A stretch of 40,514 nt of DNA from a virus. A program made the position numbers and the translations under genes. Below are positions 23,882 through 29,796 of the stretch, piece after piece. The DNA is taken from the IMG/VR virus record IMGVR_UViG_3300025661_000007, positions 1 to 40,514 of that record. One strand, given 5' to 3'. Positions within the stretch are counted from its first letter, which is position 1. Every line of letters begins with the position of its first letter. The notes under the pieces are model-generated. The model was not told the origin of the DNA, ran no database searches, and saw nothing but the letters and a program-made list of their open reading frames with translations.

Positions 23882-24157
23882 TTATATCCCGATTAGTAAT
23901 CTTAAGTCACGGATAACATTCATAATTGACTGCGGACAAAAGAGATCTTGAGAACCAGTATAATTTTCTAAATACTCAAGCTTTTTAAGTGCTTGAGCAG
24001 ATGAGGATAAGTTTATATTGTATAAAACATCTAAAGCAATATCACGCAATGTATGATCAATAGTATTTAAAAACTGATCATGTTCTACAATACTATCTTC
24101 GATACTATCTACCCAAGCAAAACAGCTTTCTCTAATATCAAATTGTTGTATTGTCAT
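23882..24157 (-). CDS. Hypothetical helical protein, 91 aa
   Basis: 91 residues, helical, acidic in the first half (FAWVDSIEDSIVEHDQFLNT). It is coupled to the gene upstream by an ATGA overlap. No recognisable motif. Confidence 0.55.
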   Translation of the reverse strand: MTIQQFDIRESCFAWVDSIEDSIVEHDQFLNTIDHTLRDIALDVLYNINLSSSAQALKKLEYLENYTGSQDLFCPQSIMNVIRDLRLLIGI

Positions 24158-24414
24158 TTTTTCTTTTCCTCGGCGTTTGTAAGCTTGCGAAAGTCTTTGA
24201 AAACAGATCTTAAAGCGAGGGTTTTTAATCTAATACGCTGACAAGATATTTTCTTTCCCGCTAGAGCGCTTCTTATTTCTGACTTCATATCATCAAGTTC
24301 TGCATCAAGAGAAACGAGTGCTTTGTGTATATTTTTAGGGATTATTTGTATACGTGCAAGCTTGCGTTTTATTATGTTATCTTTACGAATTTGTGTCTTT
24401 GTTAGTTGTTCCAT
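24154..24414 (-). CDS. Small basic helical protein, 86 aa
   Basis: I place the start at ATG 24414, which has GGAG six bases upstream; earlier in-frame TTG (24447) and ATG (24426) lack one. The product is strongly basic at the N-terminus (KTQIRKDNIIKRKLARIQII) and in the C-terminal half, with helices throughout, so nucleic-acid binding is plausible. No family recognised. Confidence 0.55.
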   Translation of the reverse strand: MEQLTKTQIRKDNIIKRKLARIQIIPKNIHKALVSLDAELDDMKSEIRSALAGKKISCQRIRLKTLALRSVFKDFRKLTNAEEKKK

Positions 24415-24433
24415 TTCGATCTCCATTTTTTGT

Positions 24434-24718
24434 TTAAGGTTGTGCAAGTTTTATATTATTAGACTCTGCATATTCAGAAATAACTTCGTGCAATGTATTA
24501 GTAAACTTTTTATGTGCATCAAGGTCGAATAATACAGTCTTATCCCAACAATCAGTATTTTTGTTTTTATAAGTAGGAAGACCAACAAACCACCCGCCAT
24601 GCTTTGATTTTATTATAGCAATGTTGTTAATAGTCATATGCCATTCTTGGATATATACGCTGATTGTTGCTATCATAGTAGCGCTATCGGGGCATTCGTT
24701 ATAAGATACTATTATCAT
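24434..24718 (-). CDS. SpoVG-like protein
   Basis: 94 residues. After a first strand (TMIATISVYIQEW) the order is HMTINNIAIIKSKHGGWFVG, LPTYKNKN, a strand with TVLFDLDAH, then a helix ending in HEVISEYAES. This follows the SpoVG fold (VHDLKVIEG..G.FVAMPS, then a C-terminal helix). SpoVG proteins bind nucleic acid and act as regulators in bacteria; phages carry versions of unknown role. ATGA-coupled to its upstream neighbour. Confidence 0.5.
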   Translation of the reverse strand: MIIVSYNECPDSATMIATISVYIQEWHMTINNIAIIKSKHGGWFVGLPTYKNKNTDCWDKTVLFDLDAHKKFTNTLHEVISEYAESNNIKLAQP

Positions 24719-25050
24719 TTTGCGTCCCTCTCAAATATGGCGTGTAAAGCTTTGATAATATCATTTAACGCTTTATTAGATTCTTCGGGTGCTTCTTCGG
24801 CCTCTTCTTCGCATTCCTCTTCTTCTATCACAATGATCTCTTCAAACATTCGCTCTGCAATTATTTTAAGTATTTTATTTCCAGCTCCTTTGCTGTTGCC
24901 ATAGGAACACGCTATAGCTAGTGCTATATTTATTTTTTTAAGATCATCAACTCCCGACAAGCTATCAAGATCATGCTCAAACTTTTCAATAATAGAATCA
25001 GTAATTTTTAAGTTATCCATTGCTATTTCCATTTCTTCTTTATCATTCAT
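24715..25050 (-). CDS. Hypothetical acidic protein, 111 aa
   Basis: 111 residues, helical, with a very acidic stretch near 75-92 (EEEECEEEAEEAPEES). Strong SD (GGAGGG). Acidic patches of this sort can mimic DNA or simply be linkers. No family recognised. Confidence 0.6.
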   Translation of the reverse strand: MNDKEEMEIAMDNLKITDSIIEKFEHDLDSLSGVDDLKKINIALAIACSYGNSKGAGNKILKIIAERMFEEIIVIEEEECEEEAEEAPEESNKALNDIIKALHAIFERDAK

Positions 25051-25068
25051 ATTATGCCCTCCATGGCT

Positions 25069-25401
25069 TTAATTTATTAACATTGCTATATACTTTTCGT
25101 ACTGAATACTGGCTTCTTCGGGAGTATTAAATTGCTCATACTCATTTTCGCCTTCTTCTCCAACTTCAAACTCGAACTTAATAAGATTATCAGATAAATA
25201 AATAAAAGATACCCGATCAAGATTAATAAGCTCTCTATCTCTTGTTAATATCCACTTCATTTTACGCCTGTTTTTGTCTTTTCTATTTTTTCTTGAGGAT
25301 TTCAAGGCCTCTACTCTCAACTGCTCTAATGCAGTAGCCATTTTTTCTGTGAAGTTCAAACTTTTCTTGAAAGCTTCAAGCTTACTTTCCTTGTATCTCA
25401 T
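25069..25401 (-). CDS. Hypothetical protein with uncertain start (110 or 63 aa)
   Basis: The frame is open from 25443. I use ATG 25401, but ATG 25260 would give a 63-residue protein starting MKWILTRDRELINLDRVSF, which has the look of a complete small phage beta-protein and is the best-conserved-looking part. The extra N-terminal part is a basic helix (AFKKSLNFTEKMATALEQLR, then SSRKNRKDKNRRK). No start has a convincing SD. No function known. Confidence 0.5.
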   Translation of the reverse strand: MRYKESKLEAFKKSLNFTEKMATALEQLRVEALKSSRKNRKDKNRRKMKWILTRDRELINLDRVSFIYLSDNLIKFEFEVGEEGENEYEQFNTPEEASIQYEKYIAMLIN

Positions 25402-25456
25402 AACACTCAAAGTTTGAAGTTTAAAGATATAACTATAACCCATCTACAGTGTATTG

Positions 25457-25636
25457 TCAAGCATCATTTGCGTTATTATACGAAGTTTTACAAAGCATTC
25501 CTAGTTTACTTTTCATATCAGAAAGGACTTCTTCTTCATCAACATAACCATACAGTAGTAGTTTTTCTGTTGCTGTTTCTATTGTTTGCCTATATACATA
25601 TTCATATAACTGTTCGTAAGCATCTTTTGTTTCCAT
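25457..25636 (-). CDS. Small acidic hypothetical protein, 59 aa
   Basis: METKDAYEQLYEYVYRQTIE begins a helical product ending KTSYNNANDA. GGAG lies nine bases before the ATG. It is packed between the gene at 25401 and the small membrane protein upstream. No family recognised. Confidence 0.55.
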   Translation of the reverse strand: METKDAYEQLYEYVYRQTIETATEKLLLYGYVDEEEVLSDMKSKLGMLCKTSYNNANDA

Positions 25637-25718
25637 TTCTTAAACTCCTATTCATAAATATCGTTAAAATAAGCTTCCTTTACTTTATACATCTCCGCTA
25701 TCGCAATCTTCCATTCTA

Positions 25719-25838
25719 TTATCCTTTTAACGCCAACTTTCTGAAAAATAAATATTTAACTATCAAAGCAACTAAGGTTAATCGAAATATATAATATAAA
25801 TCCTGCCCCAGGAACTCCACTATCAAATCTTGTAACAT
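25719..25838 (-). CDS. Small membrane protein, 39 aa
   Basis: One hydrophobic segment (about 14-32: YYIFRLTLVALIVKYLFF) with a basic C-terminus. Strong SD (AAGGAG). A shift of one base near its end opens another frame (down to about 25643) that reads IIEWKIAIAEMYKVKEAYFN, so the gene may once have been longer, or be frameshifted. Otherwise the interval 25637-25718 holds no gene I can support. Confidence 0.45.
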   Translation of the reverse strand: MLQDLIVEFLGQDLYYIFRLTLVALIVKYLFFRKLALKG

Positions 25839-25904
25839 TCCTTAAACTCCTTTTAAAACACCTTAAGGGCGCTCGTTTTGTTAAAAGATCAATTCATACG
25901 CTGG

Positions 25905-26102
25905 TTATATCATTAGATATGGTTTTCTACGCATAATACGTTTATTTTCATTTATATTTAATAGGTATGCTTTCTTTTCTTCAAATGTATTAAACCATTT
26001 ATCGCTTAATGTTAGATTGCATTTTGAACATGATATTTGATACGTCTGACATCTTCCATAACCAATAAGTTTTATATTCGGTATATAAAAATATTTTTCC
26101 AT
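25905..26102 (-). CDS. Small Cys-containing protein, 65 aa
   Basis: 65 residues with C18, C25 and C28 (GRCQTYQISCSKCNL) and basic ends (ENKRIMRRKPYLMI). Three cysteines with CxxC suggest a partial zinc ribbon. SD is GGGAGG. No function assigned. Confidence 0.6.
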   Translation of the reverse strand: MEKYFYIPNIKLIGYGRCQTYQISCSKCNLTLSDKWFNTFEEKKAYLLNINENKRIMRRKPYLMI

Positions 26103-26112
26103 AAACCCTCCC

Positions 26113-26182
26113 GGGGGTATCCCAATTGAAAAGTAAGGGAAGCCAGCTGGGTAACTGGTTTTCGGTCTCGAGCCTATCCCCT
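26113..26182 (+). other. tRNA-like cloverleaf fold, degenerate
   Basis: A seven-pair outer stem GGGGGTA (26113-26119) with TATCCCC (26175-26181, one G-U) encloses TCCC/GGGA (26120-26123, 26137-26140) and GCCAG/CTGGT (26142-26146, 26155-26159). The last carries an eight-base loop CTGGGTAA. The T-arm position is too short, with only GGT/GCC around CTCGA and no TTCRA loop. It therefore looks like a tRNA remnant or mimic, not a working tRNA. It lies on the strand opposite to its neighbouring genes, between two small zinc-binding proteins. Confidence 0.3.
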
Positions 26183-26310
26183 AAAAGTGTTAGAATTGTT
26201 TTAAGGCTATTCTAATGGCCTATAATATTCAAAACAACCGTGACATCAAAATAACCACGTTAACGGCTACAGGGTGTGTTTCTGTTCGTTCTAGGGCTAT
26301 TTGCCAGTCT

Positions 26311-26514
26311 TTATTGTTTGACGATTACGGAATCTAGCTGTAAACAGTCATTATTCATGCAAAACCAAACTAAGCGGGTATCTCCTTCAGGTTTGTTGAC
26401 TTCAAATACCCTGCCCTTGTTACCACCGCAACGCTTACAACGTATAAGATTCTCATCTGTTGGTTCAGGGAAAAATCTGAACCTTCCTTCAAATATTCTG
26501 CCGTGTACAATCAT
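26311..26514 (-). CDS. Small zinc-ribbon protein, 67 aa
   Basis: 67 residues with C26-x2-C29 (RCKRCGG) and C52-x4-C57 (FCMNNDC), a four-cysteine ribbon. Its ATG lies immediately after the stop of the replication initiator (TAAATG), so both are made together. A role beside the initiator, such as DNA or helicase contact, is likely by context but unproven. Confidence 0.65.
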   Translation of the reverse strand: MIVHGRIFEGRFRFFPEPTDENLIRCKRCGGNKGRVFEVNKPEGDTRLVWFCMNNDCLQLDSVIVKQ

Positions 26515-27552
26515 TTAATCTATCCCCTGCCCGAATGATATGCCGTATCTCTTAAGCATTTGATTAAACTTATCTTCGAACTGATAATCATCCCATTTCA
26601 CCTGATAAAAATTCATACCACGATTAAAAGAACAGGCTGTTTCACTAGAGCTATACTCTGCTGAATTGTATACCTCTCCGTGTTTGAAGTTAGACTTAAC
26701 TTTATCTTTGAAAGTTTCTCTGAATGACTTTCTTGTTCCAGTTGATGCCATACAGTTTGTTGAGGTATCCCATAGCCACGAGTGCTTGCTGAATACTGAA
26801 AATGTGTACGGTTTCTTACGCTTAACAACGCCTTCGGCAATGCTTATATGCTGTAAGTTTAACTTATCGTACATAATCTCTAACATTTCAGGTGAATATT
26901 TACTCTCTAGGCTATCAATCTGTTCTTGGGTTAGGTGTATCTCATCTCTGACTGGAATTGTATCTTCCCTTTCTTCATTGACAAATTTTGGAATAGTTTT
27001 TGAGGCTTTAGACGATTTTTCTTTGTATATACCTTTAGGTATATCTTTCTTATTTAGGTTATTCTTATTTAGGTTATTCTTATTTAGGTTATTCTTTGGT
27101 TCATGTGGTGAATAGGGGGGTTCATGTGGTGAATAGGGGGGTTCATGTGGTGAATAGGGGGGTTCATGTGGTGAATAGGTATTCTTTTTTTTATTCTTAT
27201 TGAAAAGCTCATGATTTTCATCCCAAATGTCTGTTATAAAAATATGATCAACGCCATTACCCCCACTTTCGTGTACTACACTTTCTATTCTTATTAATGA
27301 TTTTCCTTCTAATTCTTTTCTAGGTTCACATAGCTTTCTTTTAGTACTAGATACTGTTCCTATAGACATGCCAGACTCTAGCGCTAATCTTTTTGTCCCC
27401 TTCTTGCACAATCCTTTTTGACCTGCTGTTCTCTTAATAGCCATATATAGAGCTATCTCATACGCTGTTAATCCTAATTCAAATATGATGTTTGTTGTTT
27501 GTGTGAAATATTTGTGCGAACTGCATTCATCTGTGAATTGATTTTCGGTCAT
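26515..27552 (-). CDS. Replication initiator-like protein with N-terminal winged helix
   Basis: 345 residues. Residues about 22-110 form a winged helix-turn-helix (LTAYEIALYMAIKRTAGQKG, RLALESGMSIGTVSSTKRKL), the pattern of DnaD/lambda O-like phage replication proteins. A repeat linker follows: four copies of YSPHEPP (125-152) and three of NNLNK (153-168). The C-terminal half (about 205-345) is a DnaD-like or helicase-loader-contacting region by inference. The DNA coding for the linker has the form of a replication origin. With no helicase or polymerase in the window, it would recruit host enzymes. Start ATG follows GGAGACGAAATT. Confidence 0.7.
   Translation of the reverse strand: MTENQFTDECSSHKYFTQTTNIIFELGLTAYEIALYMAIKRTAGQKGLCKKGTKRLALESGMSIGTVSSTKRKLCEPRKELEGKSLIRIESVVHESGGNGVDHIFITDIWDENHELFNKNKKKNTYSPHEPPYSPHEPPYSPHEPPYSPHEPKNNLNKNNLNKNNLNKKDIPKGIYKEKSSKASKTIPKFVNEEREDTIPVRDEIHLTQEQIDSLESKYSPEMLEIMYDKLNLQHISIAEGVVKRKKPYTFSVFSKHSWLWDTSTNCMASTGTRKSFRETFKDKVKSNFKHGEVYNSAEYSSSETACSFNRGMNFYQVKWDDYQFEDKFNQMLKRYGISFGQGID
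27047..27182. other. Candidate replication origin: 15-bp AT repeats beside 21-bp iterons, inside the initiator gene
   Basis: Three perfect copies of TTCTTATTTAGGTTA (27047-27061, 27062-27076, 27077-27091) lie seven bases from four copies of a 21-bp unit beginning GTTCATGTGGTG (27099, 27120, 27141, 27162). The first three 21-bp units are perfect and the fourth differs at its end. An initiator-bound iteron array next to an easily melted AT array, inside the initiator's own gene, is the plan of the lambda origin in gene O. Recent coding-repeat expansion is the alternative. Confidence 0.55.
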
Positions 27553-27588
27553 AATTTCGTCTCCAATATTAAAAGAATGATTGTATAT

Positions 27589-27708
27589 TGTGAGAAATCA
27601 ACGAAGTGTGCTATGCTAGACACGTTTTCAACTTGAAATTAGTTGAAACTAAGACTTTTATACATTTTAAGAGTATGTTATATTAGTCTTATTCGTTGGT
27701 TTCTCGCA
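27589..27708 (+). ncRNA. Cloverleaf-like structured RNA, probable rightward transcript
   Basis: A 17-pair outer stem joins 27589-27605 to 27692-27708. It closes three hairpins with almost no bases between them: GTGT+CTA / TAG+ACAC (27606-27623), TTTCAAC/GTTGAAA (27626-27648) and AAGACT/AGTCTT (27651-27690) with an inner ATAC/GTAT. The outer stem has two U-G pairs when read as plus-strand RNA; on the minus strand these become A-C mismatches. A terminator hairpin with a T-run follows on the same strand. The RNA would be antisense to the leader of the initiator mRNA. I found no convincing rightward promoter. Confidence 0.5.
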
Positions 27709-27710
27709 TT

Positions 27711-27757
27711 ATAGGTAACCTGAGCTCGACACTCTGTAGGGTTGCCTATTGCTTTTT
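27711..27757 (+). terminator. Terminator-like hairpin after the cloverleaf RNA
   Basis: ATAGGTAACC (27711-27720) pairs with GGTTGCCTAT (27740-27749) over ten base pairs, including one U-G pair valid only in plus-strand RNA. TGCTTTTT follows, and the loop is 19 bases. It would end a rightward transcript from the cloverleaf. Confidence 0.5.
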
Positions 27758-27878
27758 AGATTTTCATCTAAATATCTTGCCAAACTTTCCACATTGTATC
27801 GCAAGACATCATTATTATTAAGAATTATTATTATTATATTTGACGTGTAAATACAGCTTTACAGGTGTTTATACAGAT

Positions 27879-27907
27879 ATATTAACGGTGTATAAGTGAT
27901 GTGTAAA
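27879..27907 (-). promoter_or_regulatory. Candidate leftward promoter for the initiator gene, overlapping GTGTAAA repeats
   Basis: On the minus strand TTTACA (27907-27902), 17 bases, TAATAT (27884-27879). The -35 box is the complement of a GTGTAAA repeat. The next repeat to the left (27845-27851) also supplies TTTACA with ATAATT 17 bases on, so two promoters may lie in tandem. A transcript from here would carry a leader of about 320 bases before the initiator start codon. Confidence 0.4.
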
Positions 27908-27964
27908 GCAGCTTTTCATTTAGTTTGTGGTTATCAAAACCACGTTTCAGTATTCACAAAGAAG

Positions 27965-27990
27965 TTTGTATATATTTGAGTATATACAAA
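27965..27990. promoter_or_regulatory. Perfect ten-base inverted repeat, operator-like
   Basis: TTTGTATATA (27965-27974), six bases, TATATACAAA (27981-27990). It lies upstream of the leftward promoter candidate and could be a regulator site or an RNA hairpin. No T-run follows on either strand. Confidence 0.45.
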
Positions 27991-28134
27991 ACGGCACTTT
28001 TGACGATTTTATACCGCAAAAAACGGCATTTCGTGTGCATGACAACAACAACATACACACAAAACTGGCTTTTCTTGTGTACGTCAATATAGATCTAATT
28101 CAGCTCATAAGCTCTTCTTCTATCATGGGTTCTC

Positions 28135-28389
28135 CTAATGTTTAAAAATATTATAAGAATGTTTTGTTTGGAAGTCATCGGTCATATTAACTAAATCGCC
28201 AATCATCATAACTAGTTCAGTAAAGCTTTCTTTAAGCTCATCAAAGTCTTTAGACTGTGAAAGAACCTTCTTCATGTCAAAATATACATTCTTGTAGTTA
28301 TCCTGCAAAAAGTTCTTCCTTCCTTCCTTAAGTCTAGCTTCTCTTCTTAGTATAGAAAGCTCTTCCTCTATTGATACATATTCTTCCAT
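28135..28389 (-). CDS. Small coiled-coil protein, 84 aa
   Basis: 84 residues, helical and charged (VSIEEELSILRREARLKEGR, then LSQSKDFDELKESF). SD is AGGAG before ATG 28389, which overlaps the stop of the gene upstream. No family recognised. Last gene before the non-coding control region. Confidence 0.6.
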   Translation of the reverse strand: MEEYVSIEEELSILRREARLKEGRKNFLQDNYKNVYFDMKKVLSQSKDFDELKESFTELVMMIGDLVNMTDDFQTKHSYNIFKH

Positions 28390-28586
28390 TATGTCTCCTG
28401 ATGGTATCTTCTAAATTTAACTGTTGCTCCAGGTAACCTTGGGAGCATATCTGAGAAAAGACAGAATGGCTTTACTTTTTTAAGAAGCCATTTATCAAAA
28501 AAACAGATCTTCTTCTTGTACTTCGGTAGTAGCACCTTACCACGCTTACGCTTGGGTACTTTACTTTTAAATGAGTGTGTTTTCAT
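28389..28586 (-). CDS. Small very basic protein, 65 aa
   Basis: 65 residues, rich in Lys and Arg (SKVPKRKRGKVLLPKYKKK) with an aromatic/hydrophobic middle (FDKWLLKKVKPFCLF). Nucleic-acid binding is plausible from charge alone. No clear SD. No family recognised. Confidence 0.5.
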   Translation of the reverse strand: MKTHSFKSKVPKRKRGKVLLPKYKKKICFFDKWLLKKVKPFCLFSDMLPRLPGATVKFRRYHQET

Positions 28587-28589
28587 TGT

Positions 28590-28811
28590 CTAACTAACGC
28601 CTGGTGGATAATAAGGATGACTTTCTATTTCTGGATGGCCTACTTCTGCTATTCGGCCAAGCCTTTCAACAAGCTCTTCCATGTCCGCCATTTGCAAGTC
28701 TTGACTGCTATTATTTGTTGGCTTGTCTATTTCAGCTCTTTCTTTTATAGTATTAGCCAAAGAATAGCAAAAACCCATGGTAAACCAAAACTCTTCTGAT
28801 GGTATTTTCAT
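28590..28811 (-). CDS. Small hypothetical protein, 73 aa
   Basis: 73 residues; the first part (EEFWFTMGFCYSLANTIKER) is an amphipathic helix, and the second ends HPEIESHPYYPPGVS. Strong SD (AAGGAG). It overlaps the stop of the phosphatase gene upstream by one base. No family recognised. Confidence 0.55.
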   Translation of the reverse strand: MKIPSEEFWFTMGFCYSLANTIKERAEIDKPTNNSSQDLQMADMEELVERLGRIAEVGHPEIESHPYYPPGVS

Positions 28812-29305
28812 TAAAAGTCTCCTTCGTCACATTGTAGGCATACAATCCCCATCTTTCTCCACTGCTTTACAACACAAGCCCTATCGTCTACGCAAAATAA
28901 TACGTTGTATTTGTCCTTTATTTCATTGTTGTAGATCTCTTCTTTGATCTCAGTATCTGGGCGATAATCTTTAGAAGGTCTCATGTATAGCTCGTAATTT
29001 CCACCCACCCAACTGTTTATTTGCTTCTCAGTAATATCTCTATAGCACTCCGCTCTACCTGATAAAAATATAATATCTATAGGTGACTCGAAGACAGTTT
29101 CAGTTTCTAAAGATTGTACTAATCTAACACACCAATGATTAGGAGTATCATGCTCTATGGCTTCATTAAACGCATTCCAGTCAGGCTTTGTATGTTTTAT
29201 TATAAGACCGTCTTCATTACGAACTGGGAATCTTTCTAGCATAGGTCTTCTATGACTAATATTAGCAAGTGTTCCGTCTATATCAATTATTACTGCCTCT
29301 TTCAT
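28811..29305 (-). CDS. HAD-superfamily phosphatase, polynucleotide 3'-phosphatase-like
   Basis: 164 residues with all four HAD motifs: I, D8-I-D10-G-T-L at the N-terminus; II, S82 in FLSGR; III, K121 in the TEIKEEI helix after RPSKDYRPD; IV, D140 D141 in CVDDRACVV. The arrangement and the RPSKDYRPD segment match the 3'-phosphatase domain of T4 PseT-like polynucleotide kinases. There is no P-loop kinase domain here. It would remove 3'-phosphates from nicked nucleic acid, or act on nucleotides. The leader GGAGAACCAATGA resembles the early-gene leader. Confidence 0.8.
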   Translation of the reverse strand: MKEAVIIDIDGTLANISHRRPMLERFPVRNEDGLIIKHTKPDWNAFNEAIEHDTPNHWCVRLVQSLETETVFESPIDIIFLSGRAECYRDITEKQINSWVGGNYELYMRPSKDYRPDTEIKEEIYNNEIKDKYNVLFCVDDRACVVKQWRKMGIVCLQCDEGDF

Positions 29306-29314
29306 TGGTTCTCC

Positions 29315-29500
29315 TTAAGTTTTTATAATATTATTAGTTTCTCTTTCTTTTATCTTATTTATGAAGTCAGTTTGCATTGGATATATCTCAAGATTGAACT
29401 TAATCTTAAGCTGATCTCTTTCATGTTGTGTTAAAGACATACCCGCATATTCGCTTGTCGCTATAAGACAATCTAGTACTTGTTCGTCAAATGATTTCAT
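29315..29500 (-). CDS. Small hypothetical protein, 61 aa
   Basis: 61 residues, helical (DEQVLDCLIATSEYAGMSL, TQHERDQLKIKFNLE) with a short basic end. SD is GAGGAG. ATGA-type overlap with its upstream neighbour indicates co-translation. No family recognised. Confidence 0.55.
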   Translation of the reverse strand: MKSFDEQVLDCLIATSEYAGMSLTQHERDQLKIKFNLEIYPMQTDFINKIKERETNNIIKT

Positions 29501-29796
29501 CTTAACTCCTCATGGTCATCTAAATAATACGGTGTAGCGAAAAACCCAATCGTTTTGCCGTCTATTTTACCATCATCCGACCAGTGAGGTCTTATCGTAT
29601 ATGATATTTCAGGGAATAATATATCTATTTCGCCGTCAAAGTCCTCTAAAATCTTGTACTGTTCCTCACGATAATATTGTAGTAACAAACATTTAGCTTC
29701 GTTTTCTACATCTTTTGGAAGATGCCTATTAGTATCTGGCATTAATAAAGAACATGATATTTGATATTTTTCTAGTTCTATAATTTCTTCATTCAT
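29497..29796 (-). CDS. Hypothetical acidic protein, 99 aa
   Basis: 99 residues, acidic, alpha/beta, with an aromatic C-terminal half (IGFFATPYYLDDHEELR). Its start overlaps the end of the sigma region 4 gene, so it may serve in the same step. No family recognised. Confidence 0.55.
   Translation of the reverse strand: MNEEIIELEKYQISCSLLMPDTNRHLPKDVENEAKCLLLQYYREEQYKILEDFDGEIDILFPEISYTIRPHWSDDGKIDGKTIGFFATPYYLDDHEELR

Larger units (their letters stand above)
27553..28134. other. 580-bp non-coding regulatory region upstream of the initiator gene
   Basis: Contents by position: a large cloverleaf-like fold (27589-27708), a rightward terminator-like hairpin (27711-27757), a TTTAGAT/ATCTAAA hairpin (27755-27772), an ATT-rich tract (27809-27840), four GTGT(A/T)(A/T)A-type direct repeats (27845, 27865, 27888, 27901) overlapping leftward promoter-like sites, a GTGGTT/AACCAC hairpin (27927-27943), and a ten-base perfect inverted repeat (27965-27990). 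There are also two AAACGGCA words and an eight-codon frame at 28100-28126 with SD AGGAG. No gene of usual size is present. Confidence 0.6.

Noticed and set aside
25414-25794. 126-residue plus-strand frame
   Set aside because: Two small minus-strand genes with strong SDs occupy the same bases; this frame is low-complexity Phe/Leu/Tyr.
27927-28145. 72-residue plus-strand frame in the non-coding region
   Set aside because: It begins with a GTG inside a hairpin, has no SD, and runs through operator-like repeats.
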